Below are positions 24,284 through 33,763 of a stretch of 38,653 nt of DNA, piece after piece (within the stretch, counting starts at the first letter, position 1; the number at the start of each line of letters is the position of its first letter). The translations under genes and the position numbers were made by a program. The stretch is from Egaibacter sp046050465 (GTDB lineage Bacteria > Pseudomonadota > Gammaproteobacteria > Burkholderiales > Burkholderiaceae_C), in contig JBJOPS010000033.1 of assembly GCA_046050465.1 (NCBI GenBank), positions 1 to 38,653 of the forward strand. The letters are read 5' to 3'. Below the pieces are notes generated by a model. The model was not told the DNA's origin. It was given only the letters and a program-made list of their open reading frames with translations, and made no database searches.

Positions 24284-25828
24284 TTAACTCTCCCTACGCA
24301 GCGCAGGGAACAGGATCACGTCACGAATACTAGGGCTGTCTGTCAGCAGCATCATCAGTCGGTCAATGCCGATGCCACATCCCCCGGTGGGTGGCATGCC
24401 ATATTCCAGCGCACGCACAAAGTCATGGTCATAGAACATGGCTTCATCGTCACCGCTGTCTTTGGCTGCTACCTGAGCATGAAAGCGCGCGGCCTGATCT
24501 TCTGCATCATTGAGCTCGCTAAAACCATTGCCAAATTCACGCCCCGTGATGTAGAGCTCAAAGCGTTCAGTTACTTCCGGGCGGTCATCATTGGCTCGGG
24601 CCAGTGGGGAAATTTCGGTCGGATGCTCCATGATGAAAGTTGGTTGCCAGAGCTTTTCTTCCACAGTTTCTTCAAAATACATCACTTGCAGGCTGGCCAA
24701 TGTGCGCGAGGACAGTTTGTCCTTGGCTTCTGACAGGCCGAGCTTGCGCAGGGCGTTTATCAGCCATGCGCTGTCATTGACGTTGTCTCCGGAATCGGTA
24801 TGTTTGCGAATGGCCTCGACAATTGTCAGCCGCTCAAACGGTTGGCTCAAGTCCACTGCCTTGCCGTTGTACGTGAGCTCAAGTTTGCCAACGGTTTTTT
24901 GTGCCGCATTTCGGATGATGGCTTCGGTGTAGGTCATCAGATCGCGATAGTTCCAGTAAGCTGCGTAGAACTCCATCATGGTGAATTCGGGGTTGTGGCG
25001 AACCGAAATACCCTCGTTGCGGTAACTCCGGTTAATCTCAAAGACACGCTCAAAGCCACCCACAATCAACCGTTTCAAATACAGCTCCGGCGCAATACGC
25101 AGAAACATCTCCTGGTCTAACGCGTTGTGATGTGTTTTAAACGGCTTGGCGTTGGCGCCGCCGGGAATCGGGTGGAGCATGGGTGTTTCGACTTCAAGAA
25201 AGTCGTTGGCCACCATGAATTCACGAATATTGCTGACAGCCTTGCTGCGGGCTACAAACCGTTGGCGTGCAGTCTCATCAGTCATCAGATCAACATAGCG
25301 CTGGCGATACTTCTGTTCCTGATCAGCCATGCCATGGAACTTGTCGGGCATAGGTCGAAGACTTTTTGTCAATAGCCGCACGCTGGTTGCGTGAATCGAC
25401 AGTTCACCAGTTTTGGTTTTGAATATGCGCCCCTCGGCAGCGACGATGTCACCCAGGTCCCAATGTTTGAAGCTGGAGTACAACTCGTCGCCAACGTCCT
25501 CGCCTTTGACGTAGATCTGGATACGCCCATTGGACGGGCCAAAAGAGGCATCCTGCAATGTACAGAAGCTGGCCTTGCCCATTACGCGTTTGAGCATCAT
25601 GCGGCCGGCCACTTTAACGGCTGCACCCACTGCTGCGAGTTCGTCTGTGGTTTTAGCCTCAAAATCCTTGAACAATTCTCCAGCCCGGTGGGTCGGCTGA
25701 AAGTCGTTCGGAAATGCCGCACCTTTGCCCAGTGCCTGTTGCTGGCGCATCACCTTCAGTTTCTCGCGGCGCTCAATGATCAGCTGGTTGTCGTCTTGTG
25801 GTGTTTGGGTTGGGGTGTGATCGGACAT
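24284..25828 (-). CDS. lysS: Lysyl-tRNA synthetase, class II
   Basis: Charges tRNA-Lys (514 aa; E. coli LysS 505). The N-terminal OB-fold anticodon domain spans about 65–170 (A-G-R-M-M-L-K-R-V-M-G-K). Class II motifs are present: motif 2 around R-N-E-G-I-S-V-R-H-N-P-E-F near 270, and motif 3 G-I-G-I-D-R-L-M-M near 486. The ATG at 25828–25826 (M-S-D-H-T-P-T-Q) was chosen over a longer GTG frame. It is divergent from the YggT-type gene, with a 121-base gap that must hold both promoters. Confidence 0.97.
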   Translation of the reverse strand: MSDHTPTQTPQDDNQLIIERREKLKVMRQQQALGKGAAFPNDFQPTHRAGELFKDFEAKTTDELAAVGAAVKVAGRMMLKRVMGKASFCTLQDASFGPSNGRIQIYVKGEDVGDELYSSFKHWDLGDIVAAEGRIFKTKTGELSIHATSVRLLTKSLRPMPDKFHGMADQEQKYRQRYVDLMTDETARQRFVARSKAVSNIREFMVANDFLEVETPMLHPIPGGANAKPFKTHHNALDQEMFLRIAPELYLKRLIVGGFERVFEINRSYRNEGISVRHNPEFTMMEFYAAYWNYRDLMTYTEAIIRNAAQKTVGKLELTYNGKAVDLSQPFERLTIVEAIRKHTDSGDNVNDSAWLINALRKLGLSEAKDKLSSRTLASLQVMYFEETVEEKLWQPTFIMEHPTEISPLARANDDRPEVTERFELYITGREFGNGFSELNDAEDQAARFHAQVAAKDSGDDEAMFYDHDFVRALEYGMPPTGGCGIGIDRLMMLLTDSPSIRDVILFPALRRES

Positions 25829-25949
25829 GAAAAACCAGAAAAGATGGGGATGCGGCTTGCCGCACAAGTAGGACTAAAAAGTAGATTTTAAGTTTTTGTT
25901 GCCCGGAATGGTCGGGCGCTATCATTCAAAGCGCAATATCTACAAATTC

Positions 25950-26510
25950 ATGCTCTATCAAATCATTTCCCTGCTACTCGAAGTGGCCATTGGACTGGTG
26001 GCGGGTGTCTGCCTGCTGCGGCTGTACATGCAATACCTGCGCATTCCCATGTCAGCCCGTTCCGGCAATCCACTGGGCAGATTTGTCTTTGCCTTGACTG
26101 ACTGGCTGGTTCTGCCCTTACGGCGGGTTGTACCGTCACTGGGCCGATGGGATATGGCCAGCCTGGTGGCGGCTTTTTTGCTGCAGCTGATGCAATTCCT
26201 GATTCTCTGGTTGCTGGCAGGAGCCAGTGGCGGCCTGGTAACGATTCCCATTCTGGCGTTATTTGGCCTGGCCCGGCTGGCACTCTCGGGGATGACCGGG
26301 TTGATCATCGTTTATGCCGTACTGTCATGGGTACAGACCCAGAATGTGTTGTCTGACGTGATTGAGAGACTTTGTTCGCCACCGCTCATACCGATTCGTC
26401 GCGTTGTTCCGTTGGTAGGCGGGGTGGATTTGTCGCCGCTGGTGCTACTGGTGTTGCTGCAGGTCGCCGCTATTGTGCTCGGCGCATTTCAAGGCGCCGT
26501 GCTTCTTTAA
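25950..26510 (+). CDS. YggT family membrane protein
   Basis: Integral membrane protein (186 aa) made of two YggT repeats, each with two hydrophobic helices separated by a P-L-R-R-V-V-P (about 55–62) or P-I-R-R-V-V-P (about 150–157) loop. The repeated R-R-V-V-P motif is diagnostic. The family is linked to cell-shape or osmotic functions in some bacteria, without a firm molecular role. The ATG at 25950 is used, giving the typical M-L-Y-Q-I-I start; no strong ribosome site is seen. It converges on accD with a 15-base gap. Confidence 0.88.
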   Translation: MLYQIISLLLEVAIGLVAGVCLLRLYMQYLRIPMSARSGNPLGRFVFALTDWLVLPLRRVVPSLGRWDMASLVAAFLLQLMQFLILWLLAGASGGLVTIPILALFGLARLALSGMTGLIIVYAVLSWVQTQNVLSDVIERLCSPPLIPIRRVVPLVGGVDLSPLVLLVLLQVAAIVLGAFQGAVLL

Positions 26511-26525
26511 GACGAGCCCGCGGGA

Positions 26526-27398
26526 TCAGCTCACAGCATCCGCTGGCTGCCGCTGCAGCATTGCCAAAGTGTTGGCCACTGTCTTGCGCAGTTCGCGGCG
26601 GTCGCAGATGAAATCTATTGCACCTTTTTGCTGCAAAAACTCGGCGCGCTGAAAACCTTCGGGCAAAGTGACACGCACGGTGGACTCGATCACGCGCGGA
26701 CCGGCAAAGCCGATCAACGCCTTGGGTTCGGCGATCACCACGTCCCCCAAAAATGCAAACCCTGCGCTTACGCCGCCCATAGTGGGGTCGGTCAGCACGC
26801 TGATGTAAGGCAGGCCTTTCTTGGCCAGCTTGGTCAATGCAGCATTGGTCTTGGCCATCTGCATCAGGCTAAGCAGGCCTTCCTGCATGCGCGCCCCGCC
26901 CGTGGCCGTGAAGCAGATGAAAGGCACCTTTTGTTCGATGGCGGTTTCCACGCCACGCACGAAACGCTCGCCCACCACCGAGCCCATGCTGCCGCCCATG
27001 AATTCAAATTCAAAGCAGGCCGCCACCACGCTCACGCTGTGAACCGCGCCGCCCATAACCACCAGCGCATCGGTCTCGCCGGTGTTGTCCATGGCTTCCT
27101 TGAGGCGTTCGGGGTACTTGCGGCTGTCCTTGAACTTCAGCGCGTCAACGGGCAACACTTCCTGTCCGATTTCGAACCGGCCTTCGTTGTCCAGAAACAC
27201 ATTGAGCCGCGCCCGCGCTCCAATGCGGTGATGGTGGCTGCAGGTGGGGCAGACGTTCTGGTTTTGCTCCAGGTCGGTCTTGTACAGCACTGTTTCGCAG
27301 CTCGGGCATTTGATCCACAAGCCTTCGGGCACACTGCGCCGCTCGGCCGGGTCTGTGTGCTGGATTTTGGAAGGAAGCAGTTTTTCGAGCCAGGACAT
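26526..27398 (-). CDS. accD: Acetyl-CoA carboxylase, carboxyltransferase beta subunit
   Basis: Beta subunit of the carboxyltransferase that makes malonyl-CoA, the first step of fatty-acid synthesis (290 aa; E. coli 304). The N-terminal zinc ribbon has four Cys as C-P-S-C and C-P-T-C (about residues 31–53). The crotonase-fold body contains the F-T-A-T-G-G-A-R-M-Q-E-G and G-G-V-S-A-G-F-A motifs that bind the acyl-CoA. GAGGAA precedes the ATG. It follows trpA after 58 bases, an arrangement common in beta-proteobacteria. Confidence 0.97.
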   Translation of the reverse strand: MSWLEKLLPSKIQHTDPAERRSVPEGLWIKCPSCETVLYKTDLEQNQNVCPTCSHHHRIGARARLNVFLDNEGRFEIGQEVLPVDALKFKDSRKYPERLKEAMDNTGETDALVVMGGAVHSVSVVAACFEFEFMGGSMGSVVGERFVRGVETAIEQKVPFICFTATGGARMQEGLLSLMQMAKTNAALTKLAKKGLPYISVLTDPTMGGVSAGFAFLGDVVIAEPKALIGFAGPRVIESTVRVTLPEGFQRAEFLQQKGAIDFICDRRELRKTVANTLAMLQRQPADAVS

Positions 27399-27456
27399 AG
27401 TGGGTTCCTCAGAATCGGATCAGTGAAAGGCTGGGTCGGCGTAGGGTAGGGCTGGA

Positions 27457-28290
27457 TTATGAATCCAAAGCAGCGCGGATTCCACGAAGGAAATCCCCAG
27501 CCACGGGGACCACCTTGTCGCGCGGCTGGTTATCGATCAGCTGAATGATCTTGCTGCCAATGACCACGGCATCGGCCACCTTGCCAATCGCCTTAGCCGT
27601 GGCCGCATCGCGAATGCCAAAGCCCACGCCCACGGGCACGTTCACAAATTGGCGAATGCGCGGCAACATGGCCTCTACTGCTGCAGTGTCCAGTGTGCCT
27701 GCGCCAGTGACCCCCTTGAGCGATACGTAGTACACGTAGCCCGTGGCAATGCGGGCGATCTGCGCCATGCGCGCGTCGGTGCTGGTTGGGGCCAGCAAGA
27801 ATATGAGGTCCATGCTGGCGGACTTGAGTTCTGCTGCGAAGGCCTCGCATTCTTCAGGCGGGTAGTCCACCACCAGCACGCCATCTACACCTGCTGTGGC
27901 CGCGTCACGCACGAAAGGGCTCTGCGCAGAAGGTTTGACCAGGGTTGCAGCGTGTTTCTGGTTGTAGCGCTCAATTGGGTTGGCGTAGCCCATCAGTACG
28001 ACGGGCGTGGCGGTGTCCTTCTGGCGAAACACGCGCACCATCTCCAGCACGTGCACGAGGCCAATGCCAAAGGCCAGAGCCTTGTCGCCCGCCTTCTGAA
28101 TCACCGGGCCATCGGCGCTGGGGTCGGAGAAGGGCACACCCAGTTCGATCACATCAGCACCTGCAGCCACCATGCCATGCATCAGCTCAGGGGTGATATC
28201 GGCGAACGGGAAACCTGCGGTGACGTACGGAATGAGCGCCTTACGGCCTTGTGCCTTCAATGCCGCGAGGGTTGTAGCGATGCGGCTCAT
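27457..28290 (-). CDS. trpA: Tryptophan synthase alpha subunit
   Basis: Cleaves indole-3-glycerol phosphate to indole, which tunnels to TrpB (277 aa; E. coli 268). Catalytic Glu lies in V-I-E-L-G-V-P-F-S-D-P (about residue 49) and the catalytic Asp in V-L-V-V-D-Y-P-P-E-E. The phosphate site G-V-G-F-G-I-R is present. The ATG overlaps the trpB stop (ATGA), which fits the need for equal amounts of the two subunits. Confidence 0.97.
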   Translation of the reverse strand: MSRIATTLAALKAQGRKALIPYVTAGFPFADITPELMHGMVAAGADVIELGVPFSDPSADGPVIQKAGDKALAFGIGLVHVLEMVRVFRQKDTATPVVLMGYANPIERYNQKHAATLVKPSAQSPFVRDAATAGVDGVLVVDYPPEECEAFAAELKSASMDLIFLLAPTSTDARMAQIARIATGYVYYVSLKGVTGAGTLDTAAVEAMLPRIRQFVNVPVGVGFGIRDAATAKAIGKVADAVVIGSKIIQLIDNQPRDKVVPVAGDFLRGIRAALDS

Positions 28291-29624
28291 GCTGACACTC
28301 CCGCTTTAACCATTTGTACAGGCTGCTCCAGGCCCGTCGCACCGCCTTTGATGGCCTGGCCCTTGCAACTGGGTCGGCAATAAAAGTCGGCGTTGCTCAG
28401 GTCAGCCACTGTGCCAATGTCCTTGTCGCCACGACCTGACAGGTTCACTAGAATTGACTGGTCGGTCCGCATGGTTTTGGCCAGCTTCATCGCGTAGGCC
28501 ACGGCGTGGCTGGATTCCAGTGCGGGGATGATGCCCTCGGTGCGACACAGGTAGTGAAAGGCTTCCAGCGCTTCCTTGTCGGTGATGCCAACGTATTCAG
28601 CGCGACCAATGTCCTTGAGGAAGGCATGTTCGGGGCCGACACCAGGGTAGTCCAGACCCGCGCTGATGCTGTGGGTTTCGGTGACCTGGCCGTTGTCGTC
28701 TTGCAATACATAGGTGCGATTGCCGTGCAGCACACCAGGGCTGCCTCGCTGCAGCGAGGCCGAGTGCTTGCCGCTGTCCATGCCTTCACCCGCAGCTTCA
28801 ACGCCGATGAGGCGCGTGTTCTCGTGGTTGATGTAGGGGTAGAAGATGCCCATGGCATTTGACCCACCGCCCACACAGGCAATGACCGCATCGGGCTGGT
28901 CGTTGGTGCAGCCCTGGGCCTTGAGCATCTCGGGCATCTGCACCAGACACTCCTTGCCAATTACGCTCTGAAAATCGCGCACCATCATGGGATAGGGGTG
29001 CGGGCCGGCCACAGTTCCAATGATGTAGAAGGTGTTGTCCACGTTGGCAACCCAGTCGCGCATGGCCTCGTTGAGTGCGTCTTTCAGTGTTTTGCTGCCG
29101 CTTTCCACCGGCACCACGGTGGCGCCCAGCAGCTTCATGCGGTAGACGTTGGGGCTTTGGCGCTTCACGTCTTCGCTGCCCATGTAGACCACGCATTCCA
29201 GCCCGTAACGTGCGCAGATGGTGGCGGTGGCCACGCCGTGCTGGCCCGCACCGGTTTCGGCAATCACGCGGGGTTTGCCCATGCGTTTGGCCAGCATAGC
29301 CTGGCCGATGGTGTTGTTGACCTTGTGGGCGCCGGTGTGGTTGAGGTCTTCGCGTTTGAGGAAGATTTGGGCGCCGTGGCCACTACCGCCATTTTTTCCG
29401 TCTGCCATTTCGCGGCTCATGCGGGCTGCGTGGTAAACGGGGGAGGGGCGGCCTACGAAGTGCGCCAGCTCATACTCGAACTCGGCGATGAAGGCCGGGT
29501 CGTTCTGATACTGGGCGTAAGCGGCTTTGAGTTCGTTGATGGCGTGGGTTAATGTCTCCGAGACAAAACTGCCGCCGTAAATTCCAAAGTGGCCTGATGC
29601 ATCAGGCTGTTGGTAAGCTTTCAT
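28287..29624 (-). CDS. trpB: Tryptophan synthase beta subunit
   Basis: PLP enzyme that condenses indole and serine to tryptophan (445 aa; E. coli 397). The PLP Lys is Lys101 in H-T-G-A-H-K-V-N-N. Other motifs: A-E-T-G-A-G-Q-H-G-V and G-G-G-S-N-A-M-G. After the usual end N-L-S-G-R-G-D-K-D-I-G-T-V there are about 40 extra residues, including C-R-P-S-C-K-G and a Gly/Val-rich tail. The ATG at 29624 gives the family N-terminus and lies inside the end of trpF (23-base overlap). The stop overlaps trpA. Confidence 0.97.
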   Translation of the reverse strand: MKAYQQPDASGHFGIYGGSFVSETLTHAINELKAAYAQYQNDPAFIAEFEYELAHFVGRPSPVYHAARMSREMADGKNGGSGHGAQIFLKREDLNHTGAHKVNNTIGQAMLAKRMGKPRVIAETGAGQHGVATATICARYGLECVVYMGSEDVKRQSPNVYRMKLLGATVVPVESGSKTLKDALNEAMRDWVANVDNTFYIIGTVAGPHPYPMMVRDFQSVIGKECLVQMPEMLKAQGCTNDQPDAVIACVGGGSNAMGIFYPYINHENTRLIGVEAAGEGMDSGKHSASLQRGSPGVLHGNRTYVLQDDNGQVTETHSISAGLDYPGVGPEHAFLKDIGRAEYVGITDKEALEAFHYLCRTEGIIPALESSHAVAYAMKLAKTMRTDQSILVNLSGRGDKDIGTVADLSNADFYCRPSCKGQAIKGGATGLEQPVQMVKAGVSA

Positions 29625-30321
29625 GAGTGATTCCTGCAAGTTGCCTGTCAGCTGCACGAACGGCAGCGACGAAGCTGTTGATTTTGTTGGTGTCCTTGAT
29701 GCCCTTGGCGGACTCAACACCGGAACTGACATCCACGGCCAGCGTTTTACAACGTGGCCGCACCTGCAAAATGCCGTCGGCCACGTTTGCAGCACTCAGC
29801 CCACCACTCAAGACGAGGTGAGCGTTGACGCTTGGAGGAAGAAGTGACCAATTGAATGCCTTGCCGCCACCGCCATAACCCTCAACGTGTGCGTCGAGCA
29901 ATATGGCCTGGGCGTTTGAGTAATCTTGGGCGTATTTTACGAGGTCGAAACTGGATGCGCTTGTCCCCATCGGAATACGCGCTGCGCGAAAGTATGCGCG
30001 GGCGCCTTGCAGGGTGGCCTCCTGGCATTGTTCTGGCGTCTCATCACCATGAAATTGGGCTGTAGCCCCCGGAATATATGCGCAAGAAGCTATTATTTTA
30101 ATAGCAGTTTCATTGACAAACAGCAAAACAGGGGTGACAAAAGGCGGTAGCCGCCGGGCCAGTTCAGCCGCCCGCTCAATCGGGACGTAGCGTGGGCTTT
30201 TGTCGTACAGCACAAAACCGATGGCATCGGCCCCGGCTGCCACTGCGGCATCCACGTCCTGTTCACGGGTCAATCCGCAAATCTTGATCCGGGTGCGCTG
30301 CTGGATATTTTGTGGTTTCAT
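29602..30321 (-). CDS. trpF: Phosphoribosylanthranilate isomerase
   Basis: Third step of tryptophan synthesis from anthranilate, a (beta/alpha)8 barrel (239 aa; typical 205–225). Catalytic Cys is in R-I-K-I-C-G-L-T-R near residue 14; Q-F-H-G-D-E and the catalytic Asp region V-D-V-S-S-G-V-E are present. Codons for about residues 71–90 come from a copy of the dispersed repeat (T-A-I-K-I-I-A-S-C-A), AT-rich against the rest of the gene, with family length maintained here. The ATG overlaps the truA stop (ATGA). Confidence 0.96.
   Translation of the reverse strand: MKPQNIQQRTRIKICGLTREQDVDAAVAAGADAIGFVLYDKSPRYVPIERAAELARRLPPFVTPVLLFVNETAIKIIASCAYIPGATAQFHGDETPEQCQEATLQGARAYFRAARIPMGTSASSFDLVKYAQDYSNAQAILLDAHVEGYGGGGKAFNWSLLPPSVNAHLVLSGGLSAANVADGILQVRPRCKTLAVDVSSGVESAKGIKDTNKINSFVAAVRAADRQLAGITHESLPTA
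30052..30109 (-). repeat. Dispersed 60-bp repeat, copy C, inside trpF
   Basis: Read on the minus strand it begins AACTGCTATT, then AAAATAATAGCTTCTTGCGC, and ends near GCCCAATTT. By hand about 34 of 56 bases match copy D (36329) without gaps. It is translated as T-A-I-K-I-I-A-S-C-A, the same frame as copies A and B. Confidence 0.8.
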
Positions 30322-31103
30322 GGCAGCCCATCATAAGCAGGCGTGCGATCCGGTAAGCCCCAATGGGCTTCGTAGCGCGGGCCCAGAAAGTACAGGCCAT
30401 CGGGTGAAAAAGTCGGGGCGGCGGCATCGCGGTCACGTGCGGCCAGCACTTCCAGAATCCACTGCGGCGGGTATTTGCCCTGGCCGATGGCGATGAGGCA
30501 GCCCATGATGTTGCGGATCATGTGGTGCAAAAAGGCGTTGGCTTCAAATTCAAAACGCCAGTAGGCCCCGCGTTGCGCGATGTTGATGTGAAGCAGGTTC
30601 TTCACGGGCGACAGTGCCTGGCATGCCGAGGCGCGAAACGAGGAAAAGTCGTGCTCCCCTATCAAGTAACTCGCCGCCTGCTGCATCGTGTGAAGTTCCA
30701 GTGCCTTGAACACCCAGCCCACCCGGCCCGCATCTACGCTGGGGCGAACAGGGGAATCCAGCAAAATATAGGCATAGCGTCTGGACACCGCGCTGGCACG
30801 ACAGTGAAATTCCCTGGGCACTTCATGTGCCCACTGCACCGCAATGTCGTGAGGCAAATGGGCGTTGGTGCCGCGCACCCATGAACTGGTGTCGCGTTGC
30901 AGATCGGTGTCGAAATGGACGACCTGCATCAGGCCATGTACACCGGCATCAGTACGGCCTGCGCACAGGGTGGATACGCGTGGCTGGGCGGTGAACCTGC
31001 CCAGAGCGGCTTCCAGCTTGTCCTGCACGGTCAAGCCAGATAGCTGGCTCTGCCAGCCTTCGTAAGCCTGACCGTTGTAGCTTATCCCTAGCGCCAACCT
31101 CAC
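30318..31103 (-). CDS. truA: tRNA pseudouridine(38-40) synthase TruA
   Basis: Makes pseudouridine in the anticodon arm of tRNAs (261 aa; E. coli 270). The catalytic Asp is in C-A-G-R-T-D-A-G-V-H-G (about residue 52). N-terminal Y-N-G-Q-A-Y-E-G-W-Q-S-Q and the C-terminal F-L-H-H-M-I-R-N-I-M-G motif are typical. The gene lies between fimV and trpF; the short gap to fimV (37 bases) and the ATGA overlap with trpF suggest cotranscription. Confidence 0.96.
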   Translation of the reverse strand: MRLALGISYNGQAYEGWQSQLSGLTVQDKLEAALGRFTAQPRVSTLCAGRTDAGVHGLMQVVHFDTDLQRDTSSWVRGTNAHLPHDIAVQWAHEVPREFHCRASAVSRRYAYILLDSPVRPSVDAGRVGWVFKALELHTMQQAASYLIGEHDFSSFRASACQALSPVKNLLHINIAQRGAYWRFEFEANAFLHHMIRNIMGCLIAIGQGKYPPQWILEVLAARDRDAAAPTFSPDGLYFLGPRYEAHWGLPDRTPAYDGLP

Positions 31104-31140
31104 GGTGATTTCAGGGGATTGCTGCCATCATCCGCAGCCG

Positions 31141-33660
31141 TCAGATCAATGCGTTCAAGGCGAGCTGGGCACGTGATTTGACATCGCCAGTGGCTTCAGT
31201 CAGTACTTCCTCTATCAGGGAGCGGGCGCCGTCGCTGTTTCCAATCGCCACGAATTCCTCAGCTAGTGCCAACTTGGTCACTAATGGATCATCGGTTTCT
31301 GCACTTGGGGCGACTGAGGTTCCTTCGGTCGAATCGTCCAGATCAAGCGAGAGGGAGCCCAAGTCAAATTCGAGCATTCCAGACTGGCTGGCTGTGATCT
31401 CTTTGGGCATGGGTGTACTCAGGGCAGCAGGTTCTGTCATGCCAAAACTTGTTTGGGCTTGTCGAGCCAGCTCTGCATTTTCCTGCTCGATGGTTTTGCT
31501 GCCAGAATCGAGATCCAAATCTGGCAAGTCAAGGGGATGCGACCTGTCGTCATTACTGATCGGGGGTTGGGTGACCGCTGCCACATGATGGCTGGGCAAG
31601 GTGACGTCTAGCCTTGGCATGGCATCAACTGGTTTTAAATGAGCATCAGCAGAGTAGGCTTGTGCATTTGAAATTTCAGAAATCCCCACTGGCGCTGAGT
31701 CTTCCAGCGAAAAATCCAAGTCAAGATCGAGGTCGGCCGCCCCAAGGTTCTCTGTCTGATTAAGCGGAATGGGTAGCGTCACTGCACCGGCAGAGGAAGC
31801 GCTGCCAGCTTCAGCCAGGGCAGGACCTGACAAGTTGCCACCAGCCACGGGTTCACCGCCGGGTTTATACAGATCATTATTGGGGTCAATACCTAAGCCG
31901 AGTTCACATATGTGCTCCCATGCGGGGCCTTCACCATCAGTAAGTTTATGAGCTTGGCTGGCAATCGTCTCAAAGCCCTTAATATCTCGACGTTTGGCGT
32001 AAATTTCCAGAAGTTTCTGATGAATGGCAATACGCCCGGAGCTGGTCCTCAATGCCTCTTTCAGAATTTCCTCGGCTTGTAAATCCCGGCCGTAAGCCAG
32101 ATAAACGTCGGCCTCTGCTACCGGATCTACGTCATCAGCAGCCTCCAGTTGACTGGGTGAATACACCATGGATGAGCCGGCCAAGCCGCCATCTTTGGTA
32201 TCGACCCTTTGACCACCACTCGCTCCGAAAAAAGAGTCTGGTTGCAGGCGGCTTTCAAGGTATGAACTGTCGACTTGTGAAACACTCTTTCGCTGATGTG
32301 CTCTGTAAAAGGCTAGGCCGGCCAATAAGGCAATCAGGCCGCCAGCGCCAATTGGTACCAGCGGATCCTCAAGGAGCTGATCAATCAGACTTGGCTCAAC
32401 CGTCGGTACCGGTACGACCATGGGAGCCTTTGCCGCGGAAGCAGGAAGTGTTGGTGCGATTGCGACTGGTTCAGATCCGTTGCTCGCCGGAGCTGATACC
32501 GCCGGTTGAGTTGTTCCAGCGATTGGGGCCTGGATTATTGACACGGTGTCTGCGGTCTTTGCGGCACTGGCTGATGCAAGTGGATCTGTACCAGAAGTCG
32601 CCCCGAGCTTATTCAGATCGTTGATATTTTTTGCGATCTCGGCAGCGCGCTCGACTGCCTCTTTCTCGGCGCGCTCCTTTGCCAGTTTTGCTTCTGTAGC
32701 CTGGCCCTGCACTGTCTTTTTGGATAGTGTGAGTTTATCGGGCACAGCGGCAACAGGCTTTGCCTCCTCCACCTTTGCTTGTACTGTCCCGCTAGCTTGT
32801 CGATCTGCAGTACTCACTTGTGCGGTGGGTGCATTAGCGGCGAGCTTTTTACGAAACTCGTTGAAATCTTTGCTTTGCGCAAGAACCATCTGAGATGCTT
32901 CCCGAGGTGTCATCGACTCAATTTGCTCGAGCCCCGGGATCTTGACTATCGCACCTGTCTTGATGCGATTCATGTTCTTGTCAACAAATGCCTCAGGATT
33001 GGCCTGGAGCATGGCAACCAGCATCTGATCCAAGGAAACGCCGGAGGGCTTTGTGGTTGCAGCAATCTTGCCCGCAGTGTCGCCCGGCTTGACGGTCAGG
33101 TTCTGGACATCATCGCCTGATGAAGGCGGCGCGGTATTCTTTGCGGGTTTGATTGTGGCCGGATGCGGGTCTGTTTTGACTTGGACTGATGCAGCAACAG
33201 GGGTCTGCGCGGGGGTCTGCGCAGCGGTTGTAGATGGCCGCATGCTGACCGGATCAAATAACAACGTGTAATCGCGCACAATACGGCCGCTAGCCCAGTT
33301 GGCCTCAAGGACAAGGTCTACGAACGGTTCGTTAAAGGGGCGATCGCTGCTCAACCGCAAGTAGGCTCGACCATTCACCCGTTTTTGAAGTGAAACCTGA
33401 ACGCTAGGCATGGCTGCGTTGTACTCCAAACCAGCTGCACGGAATGCATCGGGTGGGGCCACGCTGGCTTTCAGCGAAGCGGCCTCCTCGACATTGATGA
33501 CTGGAATGTCAACTTCGGCGCGTAGCGGCTCCCCCAACGCCGACAGAACAGTGATGCGACCCAGCGATAGTGCCAATGCGCCAGTTCCCCAAAGACCCAA
33601 AAGAACGGCAGCAGAAGCTGCAATGGCGGTTTTTTGCCAGTGGTGTGACTTAGCGATCAA
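31141..33660 (-). CDS. fimV: FimV/HubP-type pilus assembly and polar hub protein
   Basis: Large inner-membrane protein (839 aa) with a periplasmic N-terminus and cytoplasmic C-terminus, linked in other bacteria to type IV pilus assembly and pole organisation. A signal/anchor segment (about 8–30) is followed by L-S-L-G-R-I-T-V-L-S-A-L-G-E-P-L-R-A, the FimV N-terminal signature. A LysM peptidoglycan-binding domain lies at about 185–240, a Pro/Ala-rich linker follows, then one membrane helix near 435–455, a TPR-like region (D-V-Y-L-A-Y-G-R-D-L-Q-A-E-E-I-L), an acidic Asp/Leu-rich segment and the C-terminal FimV motif (L-A-E-E-F-V-A-I-G). I chose the TTG at 33660–33658: GGAGG lies 8 bases before it, while another TTG at 33693 has none. 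Confidence 0.93.
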   Translation of the reverse strand: MIAKSHHWQKTAIAASAAVLLGLWGTGALALSLGRITVLSALGEPLRAEVDIPVINVEEAASLKASVAPPDAFRAAGLEYNAAMPSVQVSLQKRVNGRAYLRLSSDRPFNEPFVDLVLEANWASGRIVRDYTLLFDPVSMRPSTTAAQTPAQTPVAASVQVKTDPHPATIKPAKNTAPPSSGDDVQNLTVKPGDTAGKIAATTKPSGVSLDQMLVAMLQANPEAFVDKNMNRIKTGAIVKIPGLEQIESMTPREASQMVLAQSKDFNEFRKKLAANAPTAQVSTADRQASGTVQAKVEEAKPVAAVPDKLTLSKKTVQGQATEAKLAKERAEKEAVERAAEIAKNINDLNKLGATSGTDPLASASAAKTADTVSIIQAPIAGTTQPAVSAPASNGSEPVAIAPTLPASAAKAPMVVPVPTVEPSLIDQLLEDPLVPIGAGGLIALLAGLAFYRAHQRKSVSQVDSSYLESRLQPDSFFGASGGQRVDTKDGGLAGSSMVYSPSQLEAADDVDPVAEADVYLAYGRDLQAEEILKEALRTSSGRIAIHQKLLEIYAKRRDIKGFETIASQAHKLTDGEGPAWEHICELGLGIDPNNDLYKPGGEPVAGGNLSGPALAEAGSASSAGAVTLPIPLNQTENLGAADLDLDLDFSLEDSAPVGISEISNAQAYSADAHLKPVDAMPRLDVTLPSHHVAAVTQPPISNDDRSHPLDLPDLDLDSGSKTIEQENAELARQAQTSFGMTEPAALSTPMPKEITASQSGMLEFDLGSLSLDLDDSTEGTSVAPSAETDDPLVTKLALAEEFVAIGNSDGARSLIEEVLTEATGDVKSRAQLALNALI

Positions 33661-33668
33661 TTTATTGG

Positions 33669-33673
33669 CCTCC
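33669..33673 (-). promoter_or_regulatory. Ribosome binding site deciding the fimV TTG start
   Basis: GGAGG on the minus strand lies 8 bases before the TTG at 33660. No ATG or GTG is available nearby in frame. Confidence 0.6.
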
Positions 33674-33763
33674 GATGTTCGGGCGACTGGCAATTATTTC
33701 TCATTACGCGAACAAACGCCTCGACACTCAAAATGTGAAAAGTACCTTAACATCAATATGTTA

